Positions 36,185-44,418 of a stretch of 64,000 nucleotides of DNA are shown here, piece by piece. Position 1 is the stretch's first letter. Each line of letters begins with the position of its first letter. The DNA is taken from assembly GCF_001898575.1 (NCBI RefSeq), contig NZ_MKUD01000028.1, positions 1 through 64,000 of the forward strand, written 5' to 3'. This DNA is from Spirosoma sp. 48-14. Its GTDB lineage: Bacteria; Bacteroidota; Bacteroidia; Cytophagales; Spirosomataceae. The position numbers and the translations under genes were made by a program. The notes beneath the pieces are model-generated. The model made no database searches and was not told the DNA's origin. It saw only the letters and a program-made list of their open reading frames with translations.

Positions 36185-37351
36185 ATGAAACGAGTCGCTG
36201 CCATTGATGTAACGCGTGGTTTAGTGATGGTCATTATGGCGCTGGATCATGTCCGCGATTTACTCCACACCCCGGCCCTGACCCAAAACCCAACCGACCT
36301 GACCACAACGACGCCCGCTATTTTCCTGACGCGCTGGATCACCCATCTTTGCGCCCCTACGTTCGTGTTTCTGTCGGGCACATCGGCCTACTTATCGCTA
36401 CGCAGACAGGCAGATAGCAGCCGGAACGACGCCCTGCGATTTTTACGGAGCCGGGGGCTGGTGTTGCTGTTACTCGAACTAACCATTATCAACTTCGCCT
36501 TCTGGTTCGATTTGCATTTCCAGTCGCTAATGTTACAGGTGATTTATGCCATTGGCTTCGGGCTGGTTATCCTGTCGTTTCTGGCCAAGCTACCAGTCCG
36601 AACAGTTGGCATCATTGGTCTTGTGATTGTATTGGGGCACAACATCCTGCAACTGGTTCCCTCTTTTACGAATCCGGCAGCTCGATTAATCTGGGCCTTA
36701 CTGTTCCGAACCGATTTTTTTCCAGTCAGTCCAACGTTTGCCTTGCTGGTTGCTTACCCGGTCATACCCTGGCTGGGGATTATGCTGGTTGGTTTTGCCT
36801 GCGGCCAATTGCTGGAACGCCCAATTGAAAACCGAAAACTGCTTCTATTACGCATCGGCCTCGGTGCTCTGGCCTTATTTATCCTACTCCGTTTTCTGAA
36901 TATCTACGGCGACCCGGCTCCCTGGTCATCGCAGAAAAGTCCCTTGTTTACCTTCTTCTCGTTCATTAACGTTACCAAGTACCCACCTTCGTTACTATAC
37001 GATCTGGTCACACTGGGCCTGATGTTCGTCTTTCTGGCGATCATAGATGGTGCCAACAATGCATTTACCCGCTGGATGAGCGTGTATGGTAAGGTGCCTA
37101 TGTTTTATTACATCCTGCACTGGTATCTGGTCCATCTCTCCCTGATCGGAATGGCCTTAGGGCTAGGATACTCGCTGGCCGATCTGCCATCGGGCCCGAT
37201 GAATTTCGGAAGACCGGCTAATGCAGGGATTTCGCTCGAATACGTCTATCTGGTCTGGATCAGCATTGTCCTTTTTCTGTATCCGCTTTGTCGCTGGTAT
37301 GGGCGCTACAAATCGGAGCATTCAAGCATAAAATGGCTCCGGTATATATAG
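36185..37351 (+). CDS. DUF1624/heparan-alpha-glucosaminide acetyltransferase-like membrane protein
   Basis: This 388-aa polytopic protein has about ten membrane spans. The N-terminus AAIDVTRGLVMVIMALDHVRD and the loop HLCAPTFVFLSGTSAYL match the DUF1624/HGSNAT catalytic-domain family, whose human member transfers acetyl groups across the lysosomal membrane; the DH pair in the first span region is the conserved site. In bacteria the substrate is generally unknown. It follows the DUF1080 gene by 30 bases. Confidence 0.87.
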   Translation: MKRVAAIDVTRGLVMVIMALDHVRDLLHTPALTQNPTDLTTTTPAIFLTRWITHLCAPTFVFLSGTSAYLSLRRQADSSRNDALRFLRSRGLVLLLLELTIINFAFWFDLHFQSLMLQVIYAIGFGLVILSFLAKLPVRTVGIIGLVIVLGHNILQLVPSFTNPAARLIWALLFRTDFFPVSPTFALLVAYPVIPWLGIMLVGFACGQLLERPIENRKLLLLRIGLGALALFILLRFLNIYGDPAPWSSQKSPLFTFFSFINVTKYPPSLLYDLVTLGLMFVFLAIIDGANNAFTRWMSVYGKVPMFYYILHWYLVHLSLIGMALGLGYSLADLPSGPMNFGRPANAGISLEYVYLVWISIVLFLYPLCRWYGRYKSEHSSIKWLRYI

Positions 37352-37482
37352 TAGCCTCAAGATTAATTTCCGATTAAAACAACTCATTAAACCTAGTGGG
37401 CTCAGTAGCCTTACCAACGAATTTCATTTTCAGGTAAACGTTTAAAAATAACGATCCTAGTATCCTAAACCACGCATAAACT

Positions 37483-38238
37483 ATGTCAAATCGGTTTTCA
37501 AAACAGGTAGCCATTGTAACGGGAGGAGCCGATGGCATCGGAAAAGGCATTGCCAAACGGCTGGCTTCGGAGGGAGCGACCCTTGTCCTGTTCGATATCA
37601 ATCACGTTACCCTTGAACGAACGGTAGCCGAATTTACAAAGCAGGGACATAGTGTATCGGGTCATGTAGTCGATGTGTCGCAGGAGAGTTCGGTTGAAAA
37701 AGCGGTTCAGACAGTCGAAGAGTCGTTCGGTCGATTAGATATTATGGTCAATTCGGCGGGTATTGTCGGGCCTACCAATACAAAAATTACCGACTTTTCG
37801 GTAGCCGATTACGACCGCGTATACCATACCAATCTGCGGGGGGCTTTTCTGATGACGAAATTTGCCCTGAAGGCGATGGAAAAAGCCAATTATGGCCGCA
37901 TTCTGCACCTGGCTTCCATTGCGGGCAAAGAAGGCAATCCATTTATGACCGGATATTCGTCGATGAAAGCGGGCGTAATCGGACTGGTCAAAGGCATTGG
38001 GAAAGAGTATGCCGAAACGGGCATCACCGTCAACGGCATTGCCCCGGCCGTTATCAAAACCGCTCTGAACAACGATACAGCTCCCGAACAACTCGCTTAT
38101 ATGACGGCTAAAATTCCCATGAAACGGCTCGGAACGGTGGAAGAAGTGGCTGCGCTGGCGGCCTGGATAGTTTCGGAAGAGGCTAGTTTTACCACCGGAT
38201 TCATTTACGATTTGTCGGGTGGACGGGCCACCTACTGA
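37483..38238 (+). CDS. Short-chain dehydrogenase/reductase
   Basis: This classical SDR of 251 aa has the cofactor motif TGGADGIGKGIA at residues 14-25, NSAG in the NNAG position, and the active-site YSSMK. The aspartate in LFDIN favours NAD(H). It ends with the usual TGFIYDLSGG. The substrate is not readable. A perfect TAAACGTTTA palindrome lies 39 bases before its start. Confidence 0.9.
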   Translation: MSNRFSKQVAIVTGGADGIGKGIAKRLASEGATLVLFDINHVTLERTVAEFTKQGHSVSGHVVDVSQESSVEKAVQTVEESFGRLDIMVNSAGIVGPTNTKITDFSVADYDRVYHTNLRGAFLMTKFALKAMEKANYGRILHLASIAGKEGNPFMTGYSSMKAGVIGLVKGIGKEYAETGITVNGIAPAVIKTALNNDTAPEQLAYMTAKIPMKRLGTVEEVAALAAWIVSEEASFTTGFIYDLSGGRATY

Positions 38239-38355
38239 CAGATTGAGCACTAATTGGCAGTGACTAAGCCTATCTTAGCCTGGTTTTAAGCATGAATTAA
38301 CCAGTTTTTAACAATTCCGGCCTGCTCACCGACTCAATTGGGTCACTCGCACATC

Positions 38356-38387
38356 CGAAATCGGCATTCCGCCGGTTTCTTTTTTGT
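38356..38387 (+). terminator. Terminator after SDR gene
   Basis: AAATCGGC pairs with GCCGGTTT (one G-T wobble) around a short loop, followed by a TTTCTTTTTT tract on the plus strand. It separates the SDR gene from the kinase gene at 38432. Confidence 0.65.
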
Positions 38388-38431
38388 CGGCTAATCAGAA
38401 TTAGTAGCTTTGTTTATAAACCAACCGAGCT

Positions 38432-39616
38432 ATGACCTACCGTCTGACGAATTCGCAAAAGTGGCAACTCGCCTTCAGCGTGTTCGTTATCTACTGGCCT
38501 ATCCGAATGTATGCCAATGGAGCAAGCTTTAGCTGGATTTTTTCAGCTCGGCAAATACCGTTCTGGGCGCTAGAGTTTCTGGTCACGATTCTGTTCTTTT
38601 ACGCCTGGATTACGGTAACAGAATGGCTACAGCAGCGTTTTTTCAAGCACTTTGGCGAGGGGTTCCTGATCGAGTTCAAGATTCCCGCCCAGATTGCCAC
38701 ACTGCTCATTGCCAGTGCCCTAGCGGTTGGTTTCAACAGTGCTTTTGCTGTACTGTGGCATAATCTGGACGAGGTAATGGAACAACGGTTCGGCGTATCG
38801 CGCGATCCTGATCCTCGTCAGCAGCGACTTCCAACACCCCCGCGCTCACCCGAAGAACGGCAACGTATCCGTGAACGACGCCAGCGCACCAACAACTCGC
38901 TGATGGTGATGGCCATGCTTTCAGCCTTTTATCTATCAGCTAACCGGCGCGCCTTTCGGCGATTGGAAGATGTACAGCTGCGGGCTGAGCGATTAGAAAA
39001 AGAGAACGTGCAGGCCCAGTTTGCGGCCCTGAAAAGCCAGGTAAATCCGCACTTTTTATTCAATAGCCTAAGCATATTATCGTCGCTGGTGCATGCCGAT
39101 GCCGATCTGTCGGAGAAGTTTATTGACCAACTGTCGCGGGCGTATCGCTACATACTGGAACAGAAGGATAACGAACGCGTCTCACTGAAAACCGAACTGG
39201 AGTTTATTCAGGCGTATCGGTTTTTGCTCAACATCCGATTCGAGAACAAGTTCGATGTATTTATCGACGTACCCGAATGGGAGCAGAACCGCTATAGTAT
39301 AGCCCCTCTGACCCTGCAGCTTCTTGTTGAGAATGCTGTAAAGCATAACCGCATGTCGACCAAAGAGCCACTTCGCGTGCATATCTTACTCGACGGTGAT
39401 TATCTGGTCGTTAGCAACAATTTACAACCCCGTCCAAAATCAGAAAATTCGACGGGTGTTGGCTTGGAGAATATCATTACCCGCTATGCCCTCCTGACGG
39501 AACAGTCGGTTTGGGTGGGTGAGAGTAATGGCGATTTTGTGGTAAGAGTACCACTACTGATTAATGAAAAAGGTTTAGTGAGCGAGGTAGTGAAGAGCGA
39601 AAGAGTGAAAGAGTGA
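38432..39616 (+). CDS. LytS-type sensor histidine kinase
   Basis: This 394-aa membrane kinase has about four hydrophobic spans within residues 10-175 and an unusual proline/arginine-rich loop (RQQRLPTPPRSPEERQRIR) before the last one. The His_kinase motif is QVNPHFLFNSLSIL, and the ATPase region has LQLLVENAVKHN and GVGLENIITRYALL. Its last residues, SERVKE, and stop codon are encoded by the left arm of the palindrome at 39594-39694. It pairs with the LytTR gene at 39696. Confidence 0.9.
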   Translation: MTYRLTNSQKWQLAFSVFVIYWPIRMYANGASFSWIFSARQIPFWALEFLVTILFFYAWITVTEWLQQRFFKHFGEGFLIEFKIPAQIATLLIASALAVGFNSAFAVLWHNLDEVMEQRFGVSRDPDPRQQRLPTPPRSPEERQRIRERRQRTNNSLMVMAMLSAFYLSANRRAFRRLEDVQLRAERLEKENVQAQFAALKSQVNPHFLFNSLSILSSLVHADADLSEKFIDQLSRAYRYILEQKDNERVSLKTELEFIQAYRFLLNIRFENKFDVFIDVPEWEQNRYSIAPLTLQLLVENAVKHNRMSTKEPLRVHILLDGDYLVVSNNLQPRPKSENSTGVGLENIITRYALLTEQSVWVGESNGDFVVRVPLLINEKGLVSEVVKSERVKE

Positions 39617-39694
39617 AAAATGTCCTTACGACAATTTCTCGCTTTTTTACTGATTCACTCTTTCACTCTTTCGCTCTTTCGCTCTTTCGCTCTT
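39594..39694. repeat. GAGTGAAAGAGCGAAA palindrome, copy 1
   Basis: The left arm (39594-39617) and longer right arm (39654-39694) are built from the alternating words GAAAGAGTGAAAGAGCGAAA and their complement. The left arm contains the kinase stop codon; the right arm ends one base before the regulator ATG. The same word pattern makes up the palindrome at 46071-46152. Confidence 0.82.
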
Positions 39695-39695
39695 T

Positions 39696-40469
39696 ATGAA
39701 TGTACTAATTATTGAAGACGAGAGCTTGACAGCAAAGCGGCTCGAAAGCCTACTCCAGAAATACGATCCATCCATAAACGTATTGGCTAAACTGCCCTCT
39801 GTAGCCGAAGCGGTCGAGTGGTTCAATGAGTCACATCCGCCCATCGAACTGGTTTTCATGGATATTCACCTTGAAGATGACCTCGGATTCCGTATTTTCG
39901 AGCAAACATCGTTGAGTACGCCCGTTATTTTCACCACGGCCTACGACGAATACATGATTCAGGCGTTCAAAGTCAACAGCATCGACTACCTGTTGAAACC
40001 CATCAATTATGATGAACTGGTAGCGGCCATTGAGAAATTTAAAGCCCTGAAAAAGCAGTTTGGTCAGGCGAGTTCGGCTCCCGATATCGAAACGCTGCTC
40101 AATCTCATTGGCAGATCGCGGCAGACGGACTACAAAGATCGGTTCATGATCACGGTGGGTACCAAGATTCGCAGCATCGAGACCTCCGAAATCGCTTACT
40201 TTTTTCTGGAAGAGAAAGTGGTCTTTCTGGTTACGAAAGACGGACTGAACTTACCCGTCGACTACAGTCTGGATAAGCTTACGCAACTGCTCAATCCACG
40301 TCAGTTTTTTCGTATCAGCCGCCAGTTTCTGGTGTCGCTGCCAGCCATCCAGACTATCCATACGTTTTCGGCAGGTAAGCTCAAACTCGACTTGCAGCCT
40401 AAATCCCGTCAGGAAGTCTTCGTCAGTGGCGACCGCATGACCGAATTTAAAGAATGGCTGGGGAAATAA
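39696..40469 (+). CDS. LytTR-family response regulator
   Basis: This 257-aa regulator has a receiver domain (ED at residues 7-8, phospho-acceptor D56 in LVFMDIHLEDD, TTAYDEYMIQAF) and a C-terminal LytTR domain (FFRISRQFLVSL). It is paired with the upstream kinase. Its start codon abuts a long palindrome, so its translation may depend on that structure opening. Confidence 0.93.
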   Translation: MNVLIIEDESLTAKRLESLLQKYDPSINVLAKLPSVAEAVEWFNESHPPIELVFMDIHLEDDLGFRIFEQTSLSTPVIFTTAYDEYMIQAFKVNSIDYLLKPINYDELVAAIEKFKALKKQFGQASSAPDIETLLNLIGRSRQTDYKDRFMITVGTKIRSIETSEIAYFFLEEKVVFLVTKDGLNLPVDYSLDKLTQLLNPRQFFRISRQFLVSLPAIQTIHTFSAGKLKLDLQPKSRQEVFVSGDRMTEFKEWLGK

Positions 40470-40490
40470 CACTCGCAGCATACTTATCAG

Positions 40491-40519
40491 AAAGCCCGCC
40501 TTTTCGCGGGCTTTTTTAT
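40491..40519 (+). terminator. Terminator of the LytTR gene
   Basis: AGCCCGC pairs with GCGGGCT around a 6-base loop, followed by six T. It lies 22 bases after the stop codon. Confidence 0.88.
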
Positions 40520-40675
40520 TGACCGAAGCAGCCACAGTTAGTCAAGTTCGCTTGCGACTTATTTCGGCAAGGACGTTATATAATCTTTCACCCTGATGTT
40601 ATTGTATCGACCAATTCATTTATTTATAATCGTATATCCATACACTTGTCTGACGGCAGGCCGATCATCCTCAGA

Positions 40676-40733
40676 GAAGTGTACAACCCAACCGCCACCA
40701 TGTTCGCGGGCTAGTGAACCCAGAAGAGCTGTT
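40676..40733. repeat. Repeat module D2
   Basis: This block aligns with 802-857: GAAGTGTACAACCCAACC then CCACC, TGTTC, GAAC, CCCAGAAGAGCTGT, against the same series in D1. Both copies contain a small GTTC...GAAC stem. D2 lies directly upstream of an AT-rich orphan gene, as the window-start repeats do. Confidence 0.55.
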
Positions 40734-40830
40734 AAATCGACTTAGTGAACTCAATTTGATTCAGAAATCAAGTATAATTATATTAAAACCGAAATCATCA
40801 ATTTAGCTAGTCAAACACCGTTTTGTGGTT

Positions 40831-41532
40831 ATGTCTGAAAAAGAAGAAAAACATCCGTTTAAAGTTATTCTCGAAAAATACATTTCTGAAATTCTTGTTA
40901 TTTTTATTGGCATATCTATTTCTTTTTTCTTTGATGAGTGGAGAGAAGGCAGAAGAGATGATGAAACAATAAAGAAACATTTAGAATTTTTAAGAACAAA
41001 TTTAGTAGAAGACACTCTAAATCTAACGAGTAGAATTAAACATAGCAGTAAATTAGTGAATAGTATCAACAAATTAACTTATTTCAGATCTGATACAGAG
41101 ATAAAAGACAGTATTCATTTTCACATTGACAACGCAGCTAGTTATTTATTTTTTAAACCAAATCAAATGGCTTATGAAGAGATCCGACAAACTGCACATA
41201 CAAATTTGATCAAAAATGATTCTTTAAAAATATTATTCTTATCCTATTATACATCAACAATACCTTATTGTACAGAATGGTGTAAAATAGATGAAACTCA
41301 TACAATGACACAATTGATCCCTGAGATGAGTAACTATTTCCCAGTCGTGGCTGACTCATTGAAGATTATTTCTTCACAAGAAATAACCAAAGCATTAAGG
41401 TTAAAAAAATTAAGAAATTTGCTTCTAGCAAACGCCGTTTATAAAAAAGAAGGCATAAATAGTTTTATTACTACTAAAAAAATAGCAATAAAACTTCTAA
41501 AAAAGGTTGATAATGAATTACAAAAGGATTAG
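40831..41532 (+). CDS. AT-rich DUF6090-like membrane-anchored protein
   Basis: This 233-aa protein from the ATG at 40831 has one N-terminal span (ISEILVIFIGISISFFF) followed by DEWREGRRDDETIKKHLEFL, a layout typical of DUF6090-type Bacteroidota proteins. The remainder is charged and helical. Base composition is far more AT-rich than its neighbours, with many AAA/AAT codons, and the gene is preceded by repeat D2. This suggests recent acquisition. Function unknown. Confidence 0.7.
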   Translation: MSEKEEKHPFKVILEKYISEILVIFIGISISFFFDEWREGRRDDETIKKHLEFLRTNLVEDTLNLTSRIKHSSKLVNSINKLTYFRSDTEIKDSIHFHIDNAASYLFFKPNQMAYEEIRQTAHTNLIKNDSLKILFLSYYTSTIPYCTEWCKIDETHTMTQLIPEMSNYFPVVADSLKIISSQEITKALRLKKLRNLLLANAVYKKEGINSFITTKKIAIKLLKKVDNELQKD

Positions 41533-41540
41533 ATACATAT

Positions 41541-41556
41541 GGGCTTCCAGAAGCCA
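41541..41556. terminator. Weak hairpin between convergent genes
   Basis: GGCTTC pairs with GAAGCC around a 2-base loop between the orphan gene and the lacI-type gene. There is no clear T-tract, so terminator function is tentative. Confidence 0.3.
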
Positions 41557-41583
41557 ACTAATACGTCGGTAAAATAACACCTT

Positions 41584-42594
41584 CTAGTCTATTTGCGACG
41601 ATTCGCGAATGACCATGCGCGTGGGGATTTTGATGCGTTCAGGCTGAAGTCCTTTGTATTTCCCCTCAATCAGATTGATCAATTGTTCAGCAGCTACCTG
41701 ACCGATTTCCAAAGCGGGTTGTTCGACCGTACTCATAGGCGGAGCCAGCAGATCGGCTACAGGTGTGTTGGTAAACCCAATTAACGACACCTGCCCCGGA
41801 ATGGCAATATTCCGTTTTTTCAAGGCGGCTAATGTGCCCAAAGCCAGCCGGTCGCTGGCGGCAAAAAACGCATCGGGCGACTGACTCAACAGGTCGTCAA
41901 TAATTGGTTCGACTTCATTCTGCCCAAAACCGGCATAGCGTAACAGGCTTTCGTCGTAGAAAATGCCATATTTTTCCAAAGCGGCCCTATACCCTGCCAA
42001 TCGTTCCTGCGTAATGGAAATGTAGGGCGGAATTGTAATGTGGGCAATCCGTCGACGGCCAGTTTGAATCAAGTGCTCAGTGGCTGCGAATGCTGCTTCA
42101 AAATTATCGGCCGTCACACTGATCGAATCGAGTTCTTGCGCCACCCGGTCAAAGAGAACAATAGGCAGCTTTTTTTCCTGAAGCTCCCGAATATGCGACA
42201 CATCCGACGTACTACTCGACAACGAAATCAGAAGTCCATCGGCCTTCCGGGCTACGGCCTGCTGAACCGTCAGCACCTCTCGCTCAAACGATTCGTGGCT
42301 TTGAAAAATGATAACGTGATACCCTCGATTGTAGGCGATTGCTTCGATACCATTAATTACCTGCGAGAAGAAATTATTCGCAATCTGCGGTACAACGACG
42401 CCAATAACACGGCTCCGGTTTTCTTTCAGGCTCAGCGCAATAGGATTGGGCCGGTAATTGAGCCGCTCAGCATATTCGATGACCAGACGCTTGGTCTCCG
42501 GGTTGATTTCGTAGCTGTCGCGCAGCGCCCGTGACACCGTCGATGTCGAGAGATTCAGGGCGCGGGCAATATCTTTTATTGTGATGGTATCCAA
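41584..42594 (-). CDS. LacI-family transcriptional regulator of hexuronate genes (probable)
   Basis: This 336-aa regulator has a LacI helix-turn-helix at the N-terminus (TIKDIARALNLSTSTVSRA) with the hinge region YRPNPIALSLKENRS, and a periplasmic-binding-protein-like effector domain. It is divergent from the uxaB-uxaA-uxaC-kdgK-kdgA-exuT operon, so control of that operon by a uronate-derived inducer is the natural inference. A 294-base shared promoter region lies between. Confidence 0.9.
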   Translation of the reverse strand: MDTITIKDIARALNLSTSTVSRALRDSYEINPETKRLVIEYAERLNYRPNPIALSLKENRSRVIGVVVPQIANNFFSQVINGIEAIAYNRGYHVIIFQSHESFEREVLTVQQAVARKADGLLISLSSSTSDVSHIRELQEKKLPIVLFDRVAQELDSISVTADNFEAAFAATEHLIQTGRRRIAHITIPPYISITQERLAGYRAALEKYGIFYDESLLRYAGFGQNEVEPIIDDLLSQSPDAFFAASDRLALGTLAALKKRNIAIPGQVSLIGFTNTPVADLLAPPMSTVEQPALEIGQVAAEQLINLIEGKYKGLQPERIKIPTRMVIRESSQID

Positions 42595-42713
42595 AGTAGA
42601 TTATTCGTAAAATACAAAAATACACGCACCCATTAACACGTCCTTTACCCATGATCGGGTCAACCGCCAATTCGCCATTTCCTGGTCTGTAGCCAACAAA
42701 CCCGCCAATTGGC

Positions 42714-42762
42714 AACGTTCCCGATAACGATTGCGTGAATAAATATCTTTAAAAGTTTAAAT
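42714..42762. promoter_or_regulatory. Candidate operators in the lacI-uxaB gap
   Basis: Two partial palindromes lie in the divergent promoter region: AACGTTCCCGATAACG (42714-42729; CGTT and AACG arms) and TTTAAAAGTTTAAA (42748-42761). LacI-type proteins bind such symmetric sites. Neither is proven; the first resembles the family's usual CG-centred operators less than expected. Confidence 0.25.
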
Positions 42763-42888
42763 ATAAAAAACAGCCTACTTAATCTTACTTCACCAACTTA
42801 CTTACATGTCAGTTGATTCGCTTCGACGCTTTCCATAAAAAAGACAATTTTTAGCATCGCCTACAGCTTTCTGATCTAAGACATTCTT

Positions 42889-44418
42889 ATGCAACCATTA
42901 TCTGTTCAATCGCTCCCAACCATTCAGTCTCAACTTGCGCTTACGCGGCCACTGCCCAATCATCAGCAACTGCCTGAACGCGTGCTCCAGTTTGGTACGG
43001 GGGTTCTGCTGCGCGGCCTTCCCGATTATTTTATCGATAAAGCCAACCGTCAGGGTATCTTCAATGGCCGGATTGTGGTTGTAAAGTCGACCGATGGCGG
43101 TGATATGACGGCCTTTGCCCGTCAGGATAATTTATATACGCTGTGTATACGGGGCGTCGAGAATCGCGAACTGGTTGAGCAGAACATCGTTTGCTCAGCT
43201 ATCAGCCGGGTTCTTTCGGCCAAACAACAGTGGAGTGAGGTTTTACAGGTAGCTACCAGCCCCGATCTGCAAATCGTTCTTTCGAATACAACCGAGGTAG
43301 GTATTCAACTTGTTCAGGACGACATCCGGCAATCGCCCCCCGAATCGTTTCCGGGCAAATTACTGGCGGTTTTGTACGCTCGCTATAAAGCCTTCAACGG
43401 TGACCCGACCAAAGGGCTGGTCATTGTGCCGACCGAACTGATTCCTGACAACGGCACCAAACTCGAAGCCATTCTGCTCGAACTGGCCCATCGCAACGCG
43501 CTGGAAGGCGCCTTCATCGACTGGCTCGAAAGTGCCAATACCTGCTGCAACTCACTGGTCGACCGTATTGTACCCGGCCGCCCTGACCCAGCCACACAGC
43601 ACGCCCTGACCGAGCAACTTGGCTACGAAGATGACTTACTGACCATTTCGGAAGTATACCGATTGTGGGCCATCGAAGGGGACGAGCAGGTACAAAACGT
43701 CCTGTCGTTTCATAAGGCCGACGAGAACATTTTTATTCGTCCGAATATCGACCTGTTCCGTGAGCTGAAACTTCGGCTGCTGAACGGCACGCATACCCTC
43801 AGTTGCGGACTGGCATTCCTGAGCGGTTTCGATACGGTTCGCGAAGCTATGGAAGACGAGATTCTGTCGGCCTTTATCAGCGGAGTTATGCTGGGCGAAC
43901 TCATTCCGGGCATCCCCTATCCTGTTGATGAGAAAGCAGCCCAGCGCTTTGGTTTTCAGGTTCTCGATCGGTTCCGAAACCCATTCATTGAGCACCGCTG
44001 GCTGGCCATTACGATGCAGTATTCGGCTAAAATGCAAATGCGAAATATACCAACCCTACTCCACTATTATAAGCAGTTGGACGTAACGCCCCGCTACATT
44101 ACCCTCGGCTTTGCGGCTTATCTGCTATTCATGAAGGCCACCATACAGGAGAATGAAGTGTGGTATGGCGAACGGGAAGGAGTAAAATACCCGATCTACG
44201 ACGCGCAGGCTGGTTACTTCGCCGATCTATGGGCGCGACTCTCCCCAGAGGAATTGACAACAACCGTTCTGCAAAATACCGCGTTGTGGGGTCACGACCT
44301 GACGCTATTAGCCGGATTTGCGGATTCGGTAAGCCACTATTTAGTACAAATGATCGAAACCGGCGTATTCTCTACAGTATCGAGCCAATTCGATCACCTT
44401 GAAACGATAACAAAATGA
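42889..44418 (+). CDS. uxaB: Tagaturonate reductase (altronate oxidoreductase)
   Basis: This mannitol-dehydrogenase-family enzyme (509 aa) reduces D-tagaturonate to D-altronate with NADH. The Rossmann part shows VLQFGTGVLLRGLPDYFID near residues 31-49, and VLSNTTEVGI is the family motif. The C-terminal domain carries the catalytic lysine region (IVPTELIPDNG, LRLLNGTHTL). First gene of the uronate operon; its stop overlaps the uxaA start by four bases. Confidence 0.94.
   Translation: MQPLSVQSLPTIQSQLALTRPLPNHQQLPERVLQFGTGVLLRGLPDYFIDKANRQGIFNGRIVVVKSTDGGDMTAFARQDNLYTLCIRGVENRELVEQNIVCSAISRVLSAKQQWSEVLQVATSPDLQIVLSNTTEVGIQLVQDDIRQSPPESFPGKLLAVLYARYKAFNGDPTKGLVIVPTELIPDNGTKLEAILLELAHRNALEGAFIDWLESANTCCNSLVDRIVPGRPDPATQHALTEQLGYEDDLLTISEVYRLWAIEGDEQVQNVLSFHKADENIFIRPNIDLFRELKLRLLNGTHTLSCGLAFLSGFDTVREAMEDEILSAFISGVMLGELIPGIPYPVDEKAAQRFGFQVLDRFRNPFIEHRWLAITMQYSAKMQMRNIPTLLHYYKQLDVTPRYITLGFAAYLLFMKATIQENEVWYGEREGVKYPIYDAQAGYFADLWARLSPEELTTTVLQNTALWGHDLTLLAGFADSVSHYLVQMIETGVFSTVSSQFDHLETITK

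Larger units (their letters stand above)
40470..40830. other. Intergenic region with terminator and repeat D2
   Basis: This 361-base gap holds the terminator at 40491-40519 and a diverged copy of the repeat seen at 802-857. The remainder is AT-rich and shows nothing else. Confidence 0.5.

Noticed and set aside
32680-37444. AAACGTTT-centred palindromes at 32680, 35237 and TAAACGTTTA at 37435 as a shared LacI-type regulon
   Set aside because: The 8-base core is expected about once in a window of this size, and further copies occur inside coding sequence (for example near 21363 and 33944), so the case for a regulon is weak.
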